NCBI GenBank assembly: GCA_950295325.1
Contig: OX485804.1
Span: 13,888,001 to 13,952,000 of the forward strand
Origin: Polytrichum commune
Taxonomy: Eukaryota; Streptophyta; Polytrichopsida; Polytrichales; Polytrichaceae
Reading direction: 5' to 3'
Length of the DNA: 64,000 nucleotides
Position numbers and translations under genes: made by a program. This document shows, piece by piece, positions 9,887-20,000 of the stretch. The stretch's first letter is position 1. Each line of letters opens with the position of its first letter. The notes under the pieces were generated by a model. It ran no database searches. It saw only the letters and a program-made list of their open reading frames with translations, and was not told where the DNA came from.

Positions 9887-10910
9887 AAGATATTTAAAAT
9901 ATGGATGAGATTGGTTTTCATTATCGTGCCCAACCAAACAAAAAACTAAGCACAAGAAAAAGTTTGTGGGTGCAAAATTTAGAATGACCATCTCACTCTT
10001 GCTCTTATAAAAACATGACATGCAATTTTAAGTTGAAACTCGTGATTATTTACAAATCTCTATATTGAAGATGTTTTGGAAGGTGGTTGCCAACAAATTA
10101 TGTGTGGTGGTTTGCAAACCAAACGGCCTGGTTAACATTAAATGTATTTGAGAGTTGGACGATGAGCCTTAATGTACACTTCAAATCTCAAAAGAGGAAG
10201 GCACTCTTAATCACGGACAACTATGTTACGAATTATGTTAAGCATGTTGGTAGGGATGAATCATTTGGTTTTCCAACCTTGTAGTTCAACAATTTTACTA
10301 TTGCTTTCCTACCACCTGATGGTACAAGTGTGGTACAACCTTTGGATCGCGAAATAGTTGCTTTATTCAAAGTTCAATATAAGAAGAAGTTTTTGGGATG
10401 AGTTCTCTCTCGGTTTGATTATGCTACTACTCACTATGACTTTAAGAAACCGTGCCTAATATAAGGCATGCTATTATGTGATGTTCTCAAGTGTGGAAAT
10501 AGTTGAATCCCAAAATCATATGAAACAACTGGAGGATGGCCAAGATTTTACTTGCAGATTGGAGTGTTGATTTTGCCATGGATGATGAATGTGAGAAATC
10601 GAGAATGAAAGAAGCAACAAATCAATTGGCAAGTCTTATTTCCTCTTTGGATTTTGGAAGTGAAGAAATGCTTATCGAAGAATATGTGCAATTGGCAAGA
10701 GAGAAAATTGATGATGCAAAGTTAAACATGGCTAAGTTGGTGGATTTGGCATGGGGTAGAGAAGTCCATTCGAGTTTAGCTTTGAATGAAGAGCAAATGG
10801 AGGAGAATGATGTGGATGACCAACCAACACCAATAATAAAGCTGCTACAAGCCTACGAGTACACCCAATTACTACGAAATTTTGCAGTGGAACATCCTTT
10901 TGAGTTTTAA
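9887..10910 (+). pseudogene. Degenerate pogo/Tigger-type (DDE_1) transposase
   Basis: Conceptual plus-strand translation gives pieces typical of the Tc1/mariner-superfamily DDE_1 endonuclease. A first catalytic-type MDEIGFHYR motif lies near 9901-9927. A 'YVWW..N..AW.T...F..W' stretch follows near 10100-10165. The 'LITDN' catalytic Asp region is near 10207-10221. The characteristic FLPPDGTSVVQPLDREIV block lies near 10305-10360. It is interrupted by stop codons (for example after 10281, and near 10399 and 10459) and by frame changes. A 124-codon open stretch at 10536-10910 (acidic, helical, ending VEHPFEF) fits the C-terminal tail of such proteins. It is clearly non-functional. No terminal inverted repeats were recognised. 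Confidence 0.75.
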
Positions 10911-11569
10911 GTTATATATGTGAGGAACATGCAATCTTCTATGGATAAATTGAGAAAATTGTCAATTTCCAAATATACAATAAATAAATATGGCACACAC
11001 TTATTTCCTACTAGAAACTTAGCGTGAGTTGAAAATGAATGTGGCTCACATTATTTCTCATTATGAGAATTACCATGGGCTCTAGAAAATTACTGTGGCT
11101 GGCAATAATAGGACACACAATGTACCCACTAGGTACATGTTCACTACACCTACCATTTGGGAAGGTAATAACCATTGATTTCTATGTAGGAGCCCATAAA
11201 CTGATTTCTAAAGACAACACAACACCTACATCATGATCAAACACCCCAAATCAACCTACTAAAGCTAATTTACTTTAGATCAACGATAAACATATAGGGA
11301 TAGATTTTTACTGCACCCGGAATGGTAGGTGTTTTAAAATGTAATTCATGCCTACTTAGCTTTTAGTTTTAGTTGATAAGTGATTGAGTTTCTAAAGTAA
11401 ACCCATTCTTAACATGGAAGATGAGCTCATGGGAAAATGGTTTAAGTGTGAAAAGAATAAAATAAAAAAGAACAATAGTAAAATTGTTTATATTATATTG
11501 GAGGGGCACAAGTTCCAACTCTACCTACCTCATGTTGCATAACAATATTGGGTAGGATACGGGGAACCT
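10911..11569. other. Intergenic DNA, nothing recognised
   Basis: AT-rich, with no domain or repeat pairing identified. It may include the decayed 3' end of the transposon that carried the DDE_1 remnant. Confidence 0.35.
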
Positions 11570-11860
11570 TGCATTGGGATTTGATATTTTTGGCCCAGTT
11601 ATTTATTATTCCCTTCAACAAACACTTATGATCGCGGAGAACCGGCAGTTAGTTACAAATGAACCGGTTGAGTTTGAGAAACAACCGGTTGAAGTTCAAG
11701 ACTGCAGGAAAATTACCGGTCACTTTAGAGGAATCTATAGAATATACCCGATTTAATAAAGGAGAAACCGGAGGTTGTCAACATATAACCGGTTGGACTT
11801 GCAAACATTAGGATCTCAACCGGTTATGCCCCAAAATCTCCCTGATCATTGACAAATACT
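11570..11860 (+). repeat. ACCGGTT-rich dispersed element, copy 1
   Basis: Carries five ACCGGTT-type words spaced along about 200 bp (for example 11662-11668, 11683-11689, 11789-11795 and 11819-11825) and ends 'aaatctccctgatcattgac'. Its reverse complement matches 40540-40770 and, more weakly, 61450-61640. Shared phrases include 'gaatctatagaatatacc', 'gttgtcaacatataaccgg' and 'gttgaagttc'. No protein and no clear termini. The class is unknown; the periodic ACCGGTT could be a transposase-binding array. Confidence 0.55.
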
Positions 11861-11886
11861 TGTCCCTCAACATTGGACAAGACTTA

Positions 11887-12377
11887 GGGTCACTTCACAC
11901 ATGAGACTGAGAGCCCGTGACCATTGCGTTTCAAGCACTCTCATTGGTGGAAAAAGCGGAGTTGGTCCAAGTTTGCTTCACACTACACTTGAGGGACCAA
12001 TGGAGTAAGGGAGTGCAAGATGGATGTACAATCTACATGGATTCCTATATGGCATCAAGTGGATAATGTTTTGTGGTCACTTGGATTATTTTCAAAAATC
12101 ACCTCTTGGAGGTAGGTCTAACACAAAACCAACAGACCATGGCACTCCGAACACTCACAGCCGTTGGTTTATTTTATTTTATCATGTGTGAGGACCCGCA
12201 TGAATAGAAATTCATTGAAATAGCATTTGGTTGAGGGCCTGGTCACAGATGGCTTCACACTACACTTGGAGATCCGTGACCACTCTACATGATTTTGGAG
12301 GTGTCTTGGGACGGCCTTTGGACACTTTATTTGGGCTCTCACAATTTCATGGTCACGGCTCTTGTGTGAAGTGGCCC
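11887..12377. mobile_element. Tourist-like MITE upstream of VPS26
   Basis: Terminal inverted repeats GGGTCACTTCACACATGAGA (left) and …TGTGTGAAGTGGCCC (right) are flanked by TTA (11884-11886 and 12378-12380). The length is 491 bp, and it is collinear with the nested copy at 4996-5498. It ends about 330 bp before the proposed VPS26 start codon, so it may contribute to or border the promoter. The TIRs and 3-bp TWA duplication indicate PIF/Harbinger ancestry. Confidence 0.8.
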
Positions 12378-12383
12378 TTAGTG

Positions 12384-12709
12384 CCTTTGGTTGCCTTCGT
12401 GAGGGGATTGGACGGACGACAAGAATACATAAAGATTGACGAATGACCGACGATATCATGTTGATTTGGCCAACGCGCGTCATCGTCGACGAACGAAGGA
12501 TATATCGTCACTTTCTCGTCGACGTCGACTAACGATCGACTATACCGTCTTTCTAGTGTCGTTTGCCTTCGTCGGTGGCAGGGCTTCGGAGACGGAGACT
12601 CGAGGATCGGAGCTTGCTATTGTTGTGTTCGCCATCGCCACTTGGTGGAAGTGCGGGTTAGCGGAGTGGTGCAAACCGTGTCGCAGAACTGGCACAATCA
12701 TACGTAATC
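12384..12709 (+). promoter_or_regulatory. Probable VPS26 promoter and 5' untranslated region
   Basis: Sharp change from AT-rich DNA to CpG-rich sequence with clustered CGTCGACG-type words near 12483-12530 (for example 'tcgtcgacgtcgac'), then a purine-rich leader ('cggagacggagactcgagg') running into the inferred first exon. No convincing TATA box is visible. The position between a MITE and the first exon and the composition shift are the only evidence for promoter function. Confidence 0.4.
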
Positions 12710-15700
12710 ATGGTAAAGTCTTCTTCTTCTTCGCACTTGTTTGGAGTGATCTCTGAATCCACAGATTGTTCTGTCGGCTGAGATTTATTGTTCACAGAGT
12801 ATTTTCTCGCGGATTCTTGACGTTCGGTAATGGCCTTTGTTTTACATGATTTCGTCGAATATGTTTAGGGTTTCTGTGCCTCTTTTGAACTTCATAAACA
12901 CCTATCGCCCATTCTTGTGACCAACGCTTATAATTCATAACATAAACTCTTCTGGATCGTCATGAAGCCACCGTCCGCCTGAAGCCAGGGAATAAAGAAA
13001 TCTGGTTTTACGGAGTGCTAGAAACTCAAGGGGTGATTTGAAGCACTAGAATTAGGGTTTTGCGATCGAGGAGCAGCATGGGAGGACTGAACAATTCTGA
13101 GAGAGTAGTGTTAGGGTTTCCTAGAATAGCGTCACGTTCTGGAGAAAAGTAACTCTATGTAATTGAAGGGATAGTAGCCTGACAGAGGATTAATTGAGCA
13201 TGCATTATGACATACTTTGAGAACTTGATTGCCGTAAAGACAGCTCTCCTCATCTGAGTTGAGAGAGGCCTTTCAAGTTTCAGCTGTATTGCAGTCTTCA
13301 CACCACACGAATGCTAGACCTAAATTTGGATCTCCTCAAGCTTGGTTCCAGCTTGCCAAGTTTTTTGTTACTTAGGTAAGCAGGTCTTAAATAGACACTT
13401 TGAGCTCGAACCCACCTCTTTCAGGATACGAAACATGCAATAACTGCAAAATGATTGCCAAATTCAAAAACATGCCCGTAGCCGTTTTTCCTCATAATAT
13501 CTGGAACTCATATGAATATTTTATTTATTTTCGAAGTGAAGATTCTCTTGAACATTAAATCGTCGTATGCGCCCCCCACTTATTTTGAGTATTGAGCCTA
13601 GAATGGTTAACAACTTATGAGCATGTAGTTCAATCTCTTTTAAACACATATGATTTTGGTGTCTGTTCTGAGATCCACAACTAACCACACCACTCAAGTA
13701 TAGGTGTCCGATTAAGAGAAGTAATTGACCTCCTATCTGGAGTCTCCTCCTATCTGGAGGGAAACCTGCTTTGCTTAAAGAATTATTTTGCTCCTCATAC
13801 ATATTATAAAGATGTATTTCTGTATGCTGGAATTGTCATTGAGAAGTCTTCCACTGCTCAGGTTTTTAATGCTAGACTTGACTGCCCACTCATCAGCTTG
13901 ATTTCTGAATCTATAACTGGAGTAGTAGTCCAGTATATTCCTCCACACACACAAATACCTGTTCGATCATACTCAATCTGTTAGATTGTTGTGATATTCA
14001 TTGAGGCTGGGGAGCTTCTTGTTCTTAGTCTTGGTACCTGGAGGTATATAATAGGAAAGGTTCCCAATAAAGAGTCATCATACAAAGCAGAGTGAACTTC
14101 TCTTTGCTGTCAATCCTGGTATGATGTAATCTATAATGTCTGGAACATGGATGAAGTGCTAACTATGTAATACACATGTGCAGAATTACTTGATAGGTGC
14201 ATTTGGTCCCCCATGCACTATCTCCATTGATTTTGCCGATGCTGAGACACGGAAGCAGGCAAGCGTCAAGAAAGAGAATGGACAGACAGTCTTGATTCCT
14301 CTCTTTCTTGGGCAAGAGAGTGTTGTTGGTGAGGTTAGTAATAGCCTATCCCTAATCGTCAACAGCTTTGACATAATTGCAATTGAAAGGCAATCTGGTT
14401 CTTGACTGCATTAATGTCAATGTGCACTGCCTTTGGGGTTCATGTTTTAATCTGAGTACAGATCCTACATGAAATGCTGTTCAAAACTGTTGCATCTCAT
14501 TTTTTTTTAAAATTTAGTCTTTTGTGATGTCTTGCAGGTCCGAATCGATCCCTTGCCTGGGAAAAAGGTTGAGCATACAGGAGTGAAGATTGAGCTCTTG
14601 GGTCAAATAGGTACTACTCAAACTGCAGTGTGGGGATGTTAGACTTTTGAATAAGTTCGTCAAAGACAGTGAGGTCTAGATGCCTTTTCTACAAATAAGT
14701 TTGGGATTGGCTATATTGTGCTCTCTGATTTTGTACATTGAGAGTGGAATTCTTGAAATACATTTACGTCTCAATGAGCTAATAGGTAAGCTTCATGTAA
14801 TGACAGGAGAGGGATATTATCACTTTCATGATTTTCAGAGCCATTCTTGAATAACACTGTTTATTTTTTAACACTGTGCAGAGCTATATTTTGACAGGGG
14901 CAGCTTCTATGACTTCACATCCCTTGGTAAACTGACATTTTCAATTGGATGCTTTCAATTGGATGCATGGTGCATATAATTTATAGGATTTGTGCTGCAG
15001 TAATGTTGGCTGTGAATGTTGACATGGGGTTGGAACTGCAGTCCGAGAGCTCGATGTGCCTGGTGAAATATTGGAGCGGAAGACCTATCCCTTTGAGTTC
15101 TCCACTGTTGAGATGCAGTATGAGTCTTACAATGGTGTTAATGTGAGACTTAGGTAGGTACAATTATCATATTTGCTTATTCATTATCTGTTCTGGAGGA
15201 TTTGCATTGAAACATCGTTTTAGTGTGTTACAAGGTGTGTAGGCACTGGTCATGACATGCTGGAAGCAACTCTGAGGATTCTCATCAAGTTGACTTCTTG
15301 TCTTGACCTTGGTGTTGAAAAGAACATGTAGGCTTCACCTTCTGTGTCATCGCTTATTACTACTCTGACTGACAGGTACATTTTGAAGGTTACCATCAGC
15401 CGGAATTATGCCACCAACATTGTGGAGTACAAGGACTTTTGGGTAAGGGAGGTTCTGTGCAGATGCCATGTTGCACCTGTTGAAATGTAACATAAATTTG
15501 TGTTAAAAGATGAAGTTATTGCCTCAATTTCCATAGTCACTTCTCTCGTGTAGGAGCAAAATTGCCATGTGAGTAGGGGATGCTAAACTCAAAAGGTGTA
15601 GAATCCTCTTGGAGAGGGAATGTCTTACACCAAATGAGGAGACCTCAGGAGCCTACAGTTGAGTTGGTGAGGAATTGTTTCCATTTTGGTTCTGAAGGGG

Positions 15701-17191
15701 CTGCTTTTCAATTAGGGAGTAATGGTCTGAATTAGTGACACAGGGCTCCTGGACCTTGCAGCTGGTTGCAAACATGTTGGGATGGATTTTAAGGAAAGGG
15801 TGTTATGAGGACTAAACAGTGTTTGGTTTGGCAGGTGCGGAACTTCAATCCTCAGCCTGAGATCAACAACAGCATCAAGGTAAGTAGACACTTCTGTAGT
15901 AATGGATCTGTACCCGGATGCCTCTTTATTATTTAGAGACTATACAATTTTCCACTTTCATCATGTGTACTCTATTTCTCACATGAAGGTAGAGTCTCTT
16001 GTACAACCTACCTAAAAAGAATAAGGGCCAAACATGTGAAAGGCTTTGGTTGTTGAGCCAATTAGACCCGCTAGCAGCCCATGTTGTGGGTAGTATGAGC
16101 TGTGCTGTGTATTTACAGCTTGATTTGCACCTAACCATGTGCACCCAACCCTTAGGCTTCTGGGTTGGGGATGACCTCCTCTGGCAACTGGTGAACATGT
16201 GTCAAATGAGTAAATCTAAAAAGCTGTGATCAGTCAAACTCAAAGCGAAGCTTGCAAGTCCCAGTCTCTGTTTTTGCGTTTGCTTTTACTTGTTCCATGT
16301 TATCGATGTGGTAACTTTTGCTTAGCAGATGGAGGTGGGAATTGAAGATTGCTTGCATATTGAGTTTGAGTACAGCAAAAGCAAGTAAGCTTAGTTTATC
16401 TGAAGCAACTATATGCTTGAGTGTGAAAAATAAAGCAGAGTATTGTAACCCTTAAGATGGAGCACGTCCTTATTTTTCATCCCCATCCCCATTCCTATTA
16501 TATTGTCTAACAAAGAATTGATGTGTGCTCCTTACCTATTGCCCTAGTTGCTGCAGTAAGAGCTGTATTTTTGGTTTCCTTCAGTTTCTGGAATCCTATT
16601 TGTTGCAGTTAACATACTTTGAGTGAGCTTATCTCTTCTATTTGTAGTGTTTCCTTTTCATCATACATAGTTTCATGCAGGTATCACCTAAAGGATGTGA
16701 TTGTGGGAAAGATTTACTTCCTACTTGTCCGAATCAAGATCAAGCACATGGAGCTTGAAATACGACGGAGGGAGTCAACTGGATCAGGCCCTAATACGTA
16801 CAATGAGAGTGAGACACTAGCAAAGTATGAAATCATGGATGGTGCCCCAGTTCGTGGTTAGTTTCTTCACTCTTTTTTAGTATCTTTTGTACATCTCTAT
16901 CAATGTTGCACACGGTGCCTCTTTATTTTTTTTGCAATGTCATGAGAAGTGTAGGTTGAGCTGTTCGAAGGACCTGAGCTGGATCTGTGATCTGATCTCT
17001 TTGAGAACTTATTTGCTGCAGGTGAGTCGATACCGATCAGGTTATTTTTGAGCCCCTATGACTTGACGCCAACCTACCGGAACATAAACAATAAATTCAG
17101 TGTGAAGTACTACCTAAACCTGGTGCTTGTTGATGAGGAAGACCGGCGATACTTCAAGCAACAAGAAATCACCATGTATCGAGCAGAATAA
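12710..17191 (+). CDS. VPS26: Retromer subunit VPS26
   Basis: VPS26 is the arrestin-fold subunit of the retromer core (with VPS35 and VPS29), which recycles sorting receptors from endosomes. Coding exons by splice signals and frame: 12710-12712 (ATG only), 14184-14333, 14538-14610, 14882-14926, 15042-15153, 15376-15442, 15835-15879, 16329-16384, 16681-16856 and 17022-17191. Together they encode 298 residues, against about 300 in plants. The frame is continuous across every junction. Hallmarks are NYLIGAFGPPC at the N terminus, KKENGQTVLIPLF, KVEHTGVKIELLGQI, YDFTSLVREL, the highly conserved MEVGIEDCLHIEFEYSKSKY, EIRRRESTG, PVRGESIPIRLFL, and the C-terminal NKFSVKYYLNLVLVDEEDRR (then YFKQQEI). 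The first exon is the weak point: exon 2 starts at AAT (Asn2), so the start codon must lie upstream. ATG at 12710 followed directly by GTAAAG fits phase and sequence but implies a 1471-bp intron that contains a repeat. The stop is TAA at 17189-17191. There is no sign of damage. Confidence 0.93.
13408..13760 (+). repeat. Dispersed repeat family D, copy 2, in VPS26 intron 1
   Basis: Diverged copy of the family at 3771-4160. It shares 'atacgaaacatgcaat', 'gagtattgagcctagaatggttaa', 'caatctcttttaaacac' and 'aggtgtccgattaa'. It lies wholly inside the inferred first intron, which helps to explain that intron's length. A short duplicated phrase 'ctcctatctggag' occurs at its end (13732-13760). Confidence 0.6.
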
Positions 17192-19078
17192 GGAGGGATT
17201 TGTATATCTGGAAGGCAGCTTTTTGGTACCAAAAGTCTTGCGGTTTGGGAACCCCACCATATCACATGTTTATCAGCCCAGGTGGACATTTGAGATATGC
17301 TCTCAAGAGGAGCTCATGGAGAAGCAGTTTTTTTAGCAGGCCTGATATTTCTCTCCTTTCCCATGGAGAAATATGTTGGTTATTGTACACTCGTTGAGCA
17401 AATCTCGCCACCTATTGTGGACTTCAAGAGTGCACAGTTGCAGCGAAGTGAGTGACTTGCAAAGTAGCTGATGGTAAATTGCTTAGTGAGTTTTTGCTTG
17501 AAACATGGATCCACACTGTAAGTATAACTGTTATCTTAATATGTGCAGTTTGTTTTTGAGAAGCAGTTGATTTGTTCTATAGCAATCTGAACCTGGAGCA
17601 GCAAAAGCTATTTATAGGAGAAGAGTGGAAGTCCAAACTACCGTTTAGATTATTTCTGCAATTATGCGTAACTGAGGGAGAAATAGGTCCTGGTTTGATG
17701 TTGATAACAAGGGACTCCAAATATATTATCTTGAGATCATATGAAATTGCTTGTTCAGAGAATAGGTGTAGTTCATTTGTTACAGATGCACCTGTTGGAT
17801 ACTGGGTGTCATCACTGACATTGTTGTAACCTGCATAGTCAGGCTCCTCGAAAGCTTGAGATTTTTGTTCATCACGTTGATGCCAATTTGGCATTACGAA
17901 TTGGTGGAAGGCGCGATGTTCTGATTTCCCACTTTGTAATAATGACAGCTCTTTAGTCACAGATTTTCTTTCACTCCTCTCTCTTAATCCCTCAAATTCA
18001 TTCTTAAACTTATGCTTGATTCTCATTTGTGTCCACTTCAGTGTAACTCACTTTTGACATCGAAGAAGTTTAAGATAATGTATCTGCTGCCTCATGTGTT
18101 CACTTGTCTCATGTGACTAGTTAGTTCAGGGTTTTGAATGGAAGCACGTACAAATTGGCTAGATTTCGAGCTTTTGGATATCAACAGTGATTAGGCCATT
18201 CTAGCCATAATTGCGCAACTTGGAGCAGGCATCCACTTTCATAGATGGAACTTGATGTGAACAGTTGAAGGAGCAGAGTCTTATTTTGTAACCATTTTGG
18301 GGTCATTGTCATAAATCTAACACGTCTCACATAAATCTAACACATGAATGTGGCAAAACATTCTTTACACATCATTTGTCACCCAAGTAGGCATACATTT
18401 GCAATTTGACTGGAGATCCTAGGAGCATACAAACTTTGATCTCAAACTTCTCACCAGCATTCTCCCTCACTCATGAATGCTAGCAGGCCATATGCTATAA
18501 TTGAATGTTGTATGTACTTTCAGCTTCACAAAGCATAGTGGCTCTTCTGAATGTCTTGGGATGTCATGGTCTAAGCAAAGTTGTTTCCTTTGATTCATAG
18601 AAGGTAATCGAAATGATTGGAGTGCACCTACACATGCCTATTTGTGTCGATTGGATTGAAGATGTTTACTTTTAGAACTTTCGTGTGAAGTTTGGAAAGC
18701 ATTCCAACATGAAGGATACAAAAATCTGCATCAACTTCAATATGTATTGAAAACCATGGAAAGGAGAAAAGCTGACAATACTTTCAGTTTTCTTGTCTCT
18801 TATATATGACTGAGGTCCACCTTCAGAGGTGCCATTTCACAGTAGACTGAATGGTTTTGGAGCTATATGGTTCATTAAGTTTAAAACTTTTGTCAAATAC
18901 CTTTTGTGGGACTTAAGTGGTCACTCTCCTTAATAAGACATTTATAATTCAATCATATGAATTATGGCAAGGGCTGTTGGTAAGAACAGAAGAGCAGGCA
19001 CTAAACAGACATGTCACGATGAGATTGGTCTATGGGGCCCAGAATATGAGGTCAATGGGTCTTAAATGGTCACTTATT
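17192..19078. other. VPS26 3' untranslated region and downstream DNA
   Basis: No further exon of VPS26 is needed after the stop at 17191, so the first several hundred bases are probably 3' UTR. A 149-codon open frame on the minus strand (17577-18026) has no recognisable motif and is treated as chance. The remainder shows no repeat pairing. Confidence 0.4.
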
Positions 19079-19450
19079 CCAAATACCCCACTTCTCCTAG
19101 GATTTGAAACATGTAATTAGGACAAGATGGTTAGCAATTCCAAATCGAGGCCATAACCACTTTCCTCATTAATTTTTAGAGCTCGTATGAATAATTTATT
19201 CATTATCAAAGTAAAGATCTTGTGCCCATCAGATGGTCATATAGGTCCCCCTAAATATGTTGATTATTGAACCAAGAATGGTTATCATAATATTGAGCAT
19301 GTTAGTCCAATCTCTTTCAAACACTTCTTTCTGGTATCCATTCTCAAAGCCACACCAAACCAAATACCACTCAAATATGGGTCTGATTGATGTAAGTAAC
19401 TGAATTAAACACGTCTATCTTAGACAGCATTCTAACTTGAAGACCTTGTT
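19079..19450 (+). repeat. Dispersed repeat family D, copy 3
   Basis: Close relative of 3771-4160: 'cttctcctaggat', 'gatggttagcaattccaaatcgagg' (in parts), 'gttgattattgaacc', 'gtccaatctctttcaaacac' and 'cgtctatctta' occur in the same order. Lies between the ends of VPS26 and CHID1, which converge here. Confidence 0.6.
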
Positions 19451-20000
19451 GACACATTTGGGAGGGCCTATGTGATTGATTATAAAGAAAGAATCTTCAC
19501 TAGAACTTCTCATAACTTTTGCATTTGAACTTTGTTTCTGGAACTTGAAATGAGTATCTTCATGATTCCAAATTGCTAACTGGATGAGGCAATGCCTGAT
19601 CCGATCCAACACCCAAAATTGAATGGGGTCACATACCGTACTATGTTTGTAGACCTATCAGGATTTAGGACCCCAGTTAGGTGTTCATTTTCATTTTTGG
19701 AACAAAGGTCTTTTCATTTTAGTATTCATTAGTGAAGGGTTCAAAGGTGAAAGCTAATGAACAAACACTGCCCGGGCATATCCCATGGATTACATCATAC
19801 AAGAATTAGAACAAAGCACCAAATGTTCAGTGTTGGTGGATCCTTATATTACAATGTTCAGGAAATAAATAAATCCAGAAAGGCCATTCCAAACTTTCCT
19901 CGAGTGCTAACTATACCTGCTGGACCAAATCAGTTTTTGGATCCTCTACCTTGTACCTGCACTAATTGATGTCAAAATTCTTCAACATCCTGAGGTCTGA
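19451..20000. other. Intergenic DNA between convergent VPS26 and CHID1
   Basis: Probably includes the CHID1 3' untranslated region (minus strand, downstream of 20001). No gene or repeat recognised. Confidence 0.4.

Noticed and set aside
17577-18026. 149-codon open frame on the minus strand downstream of VPS26
   Set aside because: No recognisable motif, no splice or start context, and it lies in the expected VPS26 3' UTR; treated as chance.
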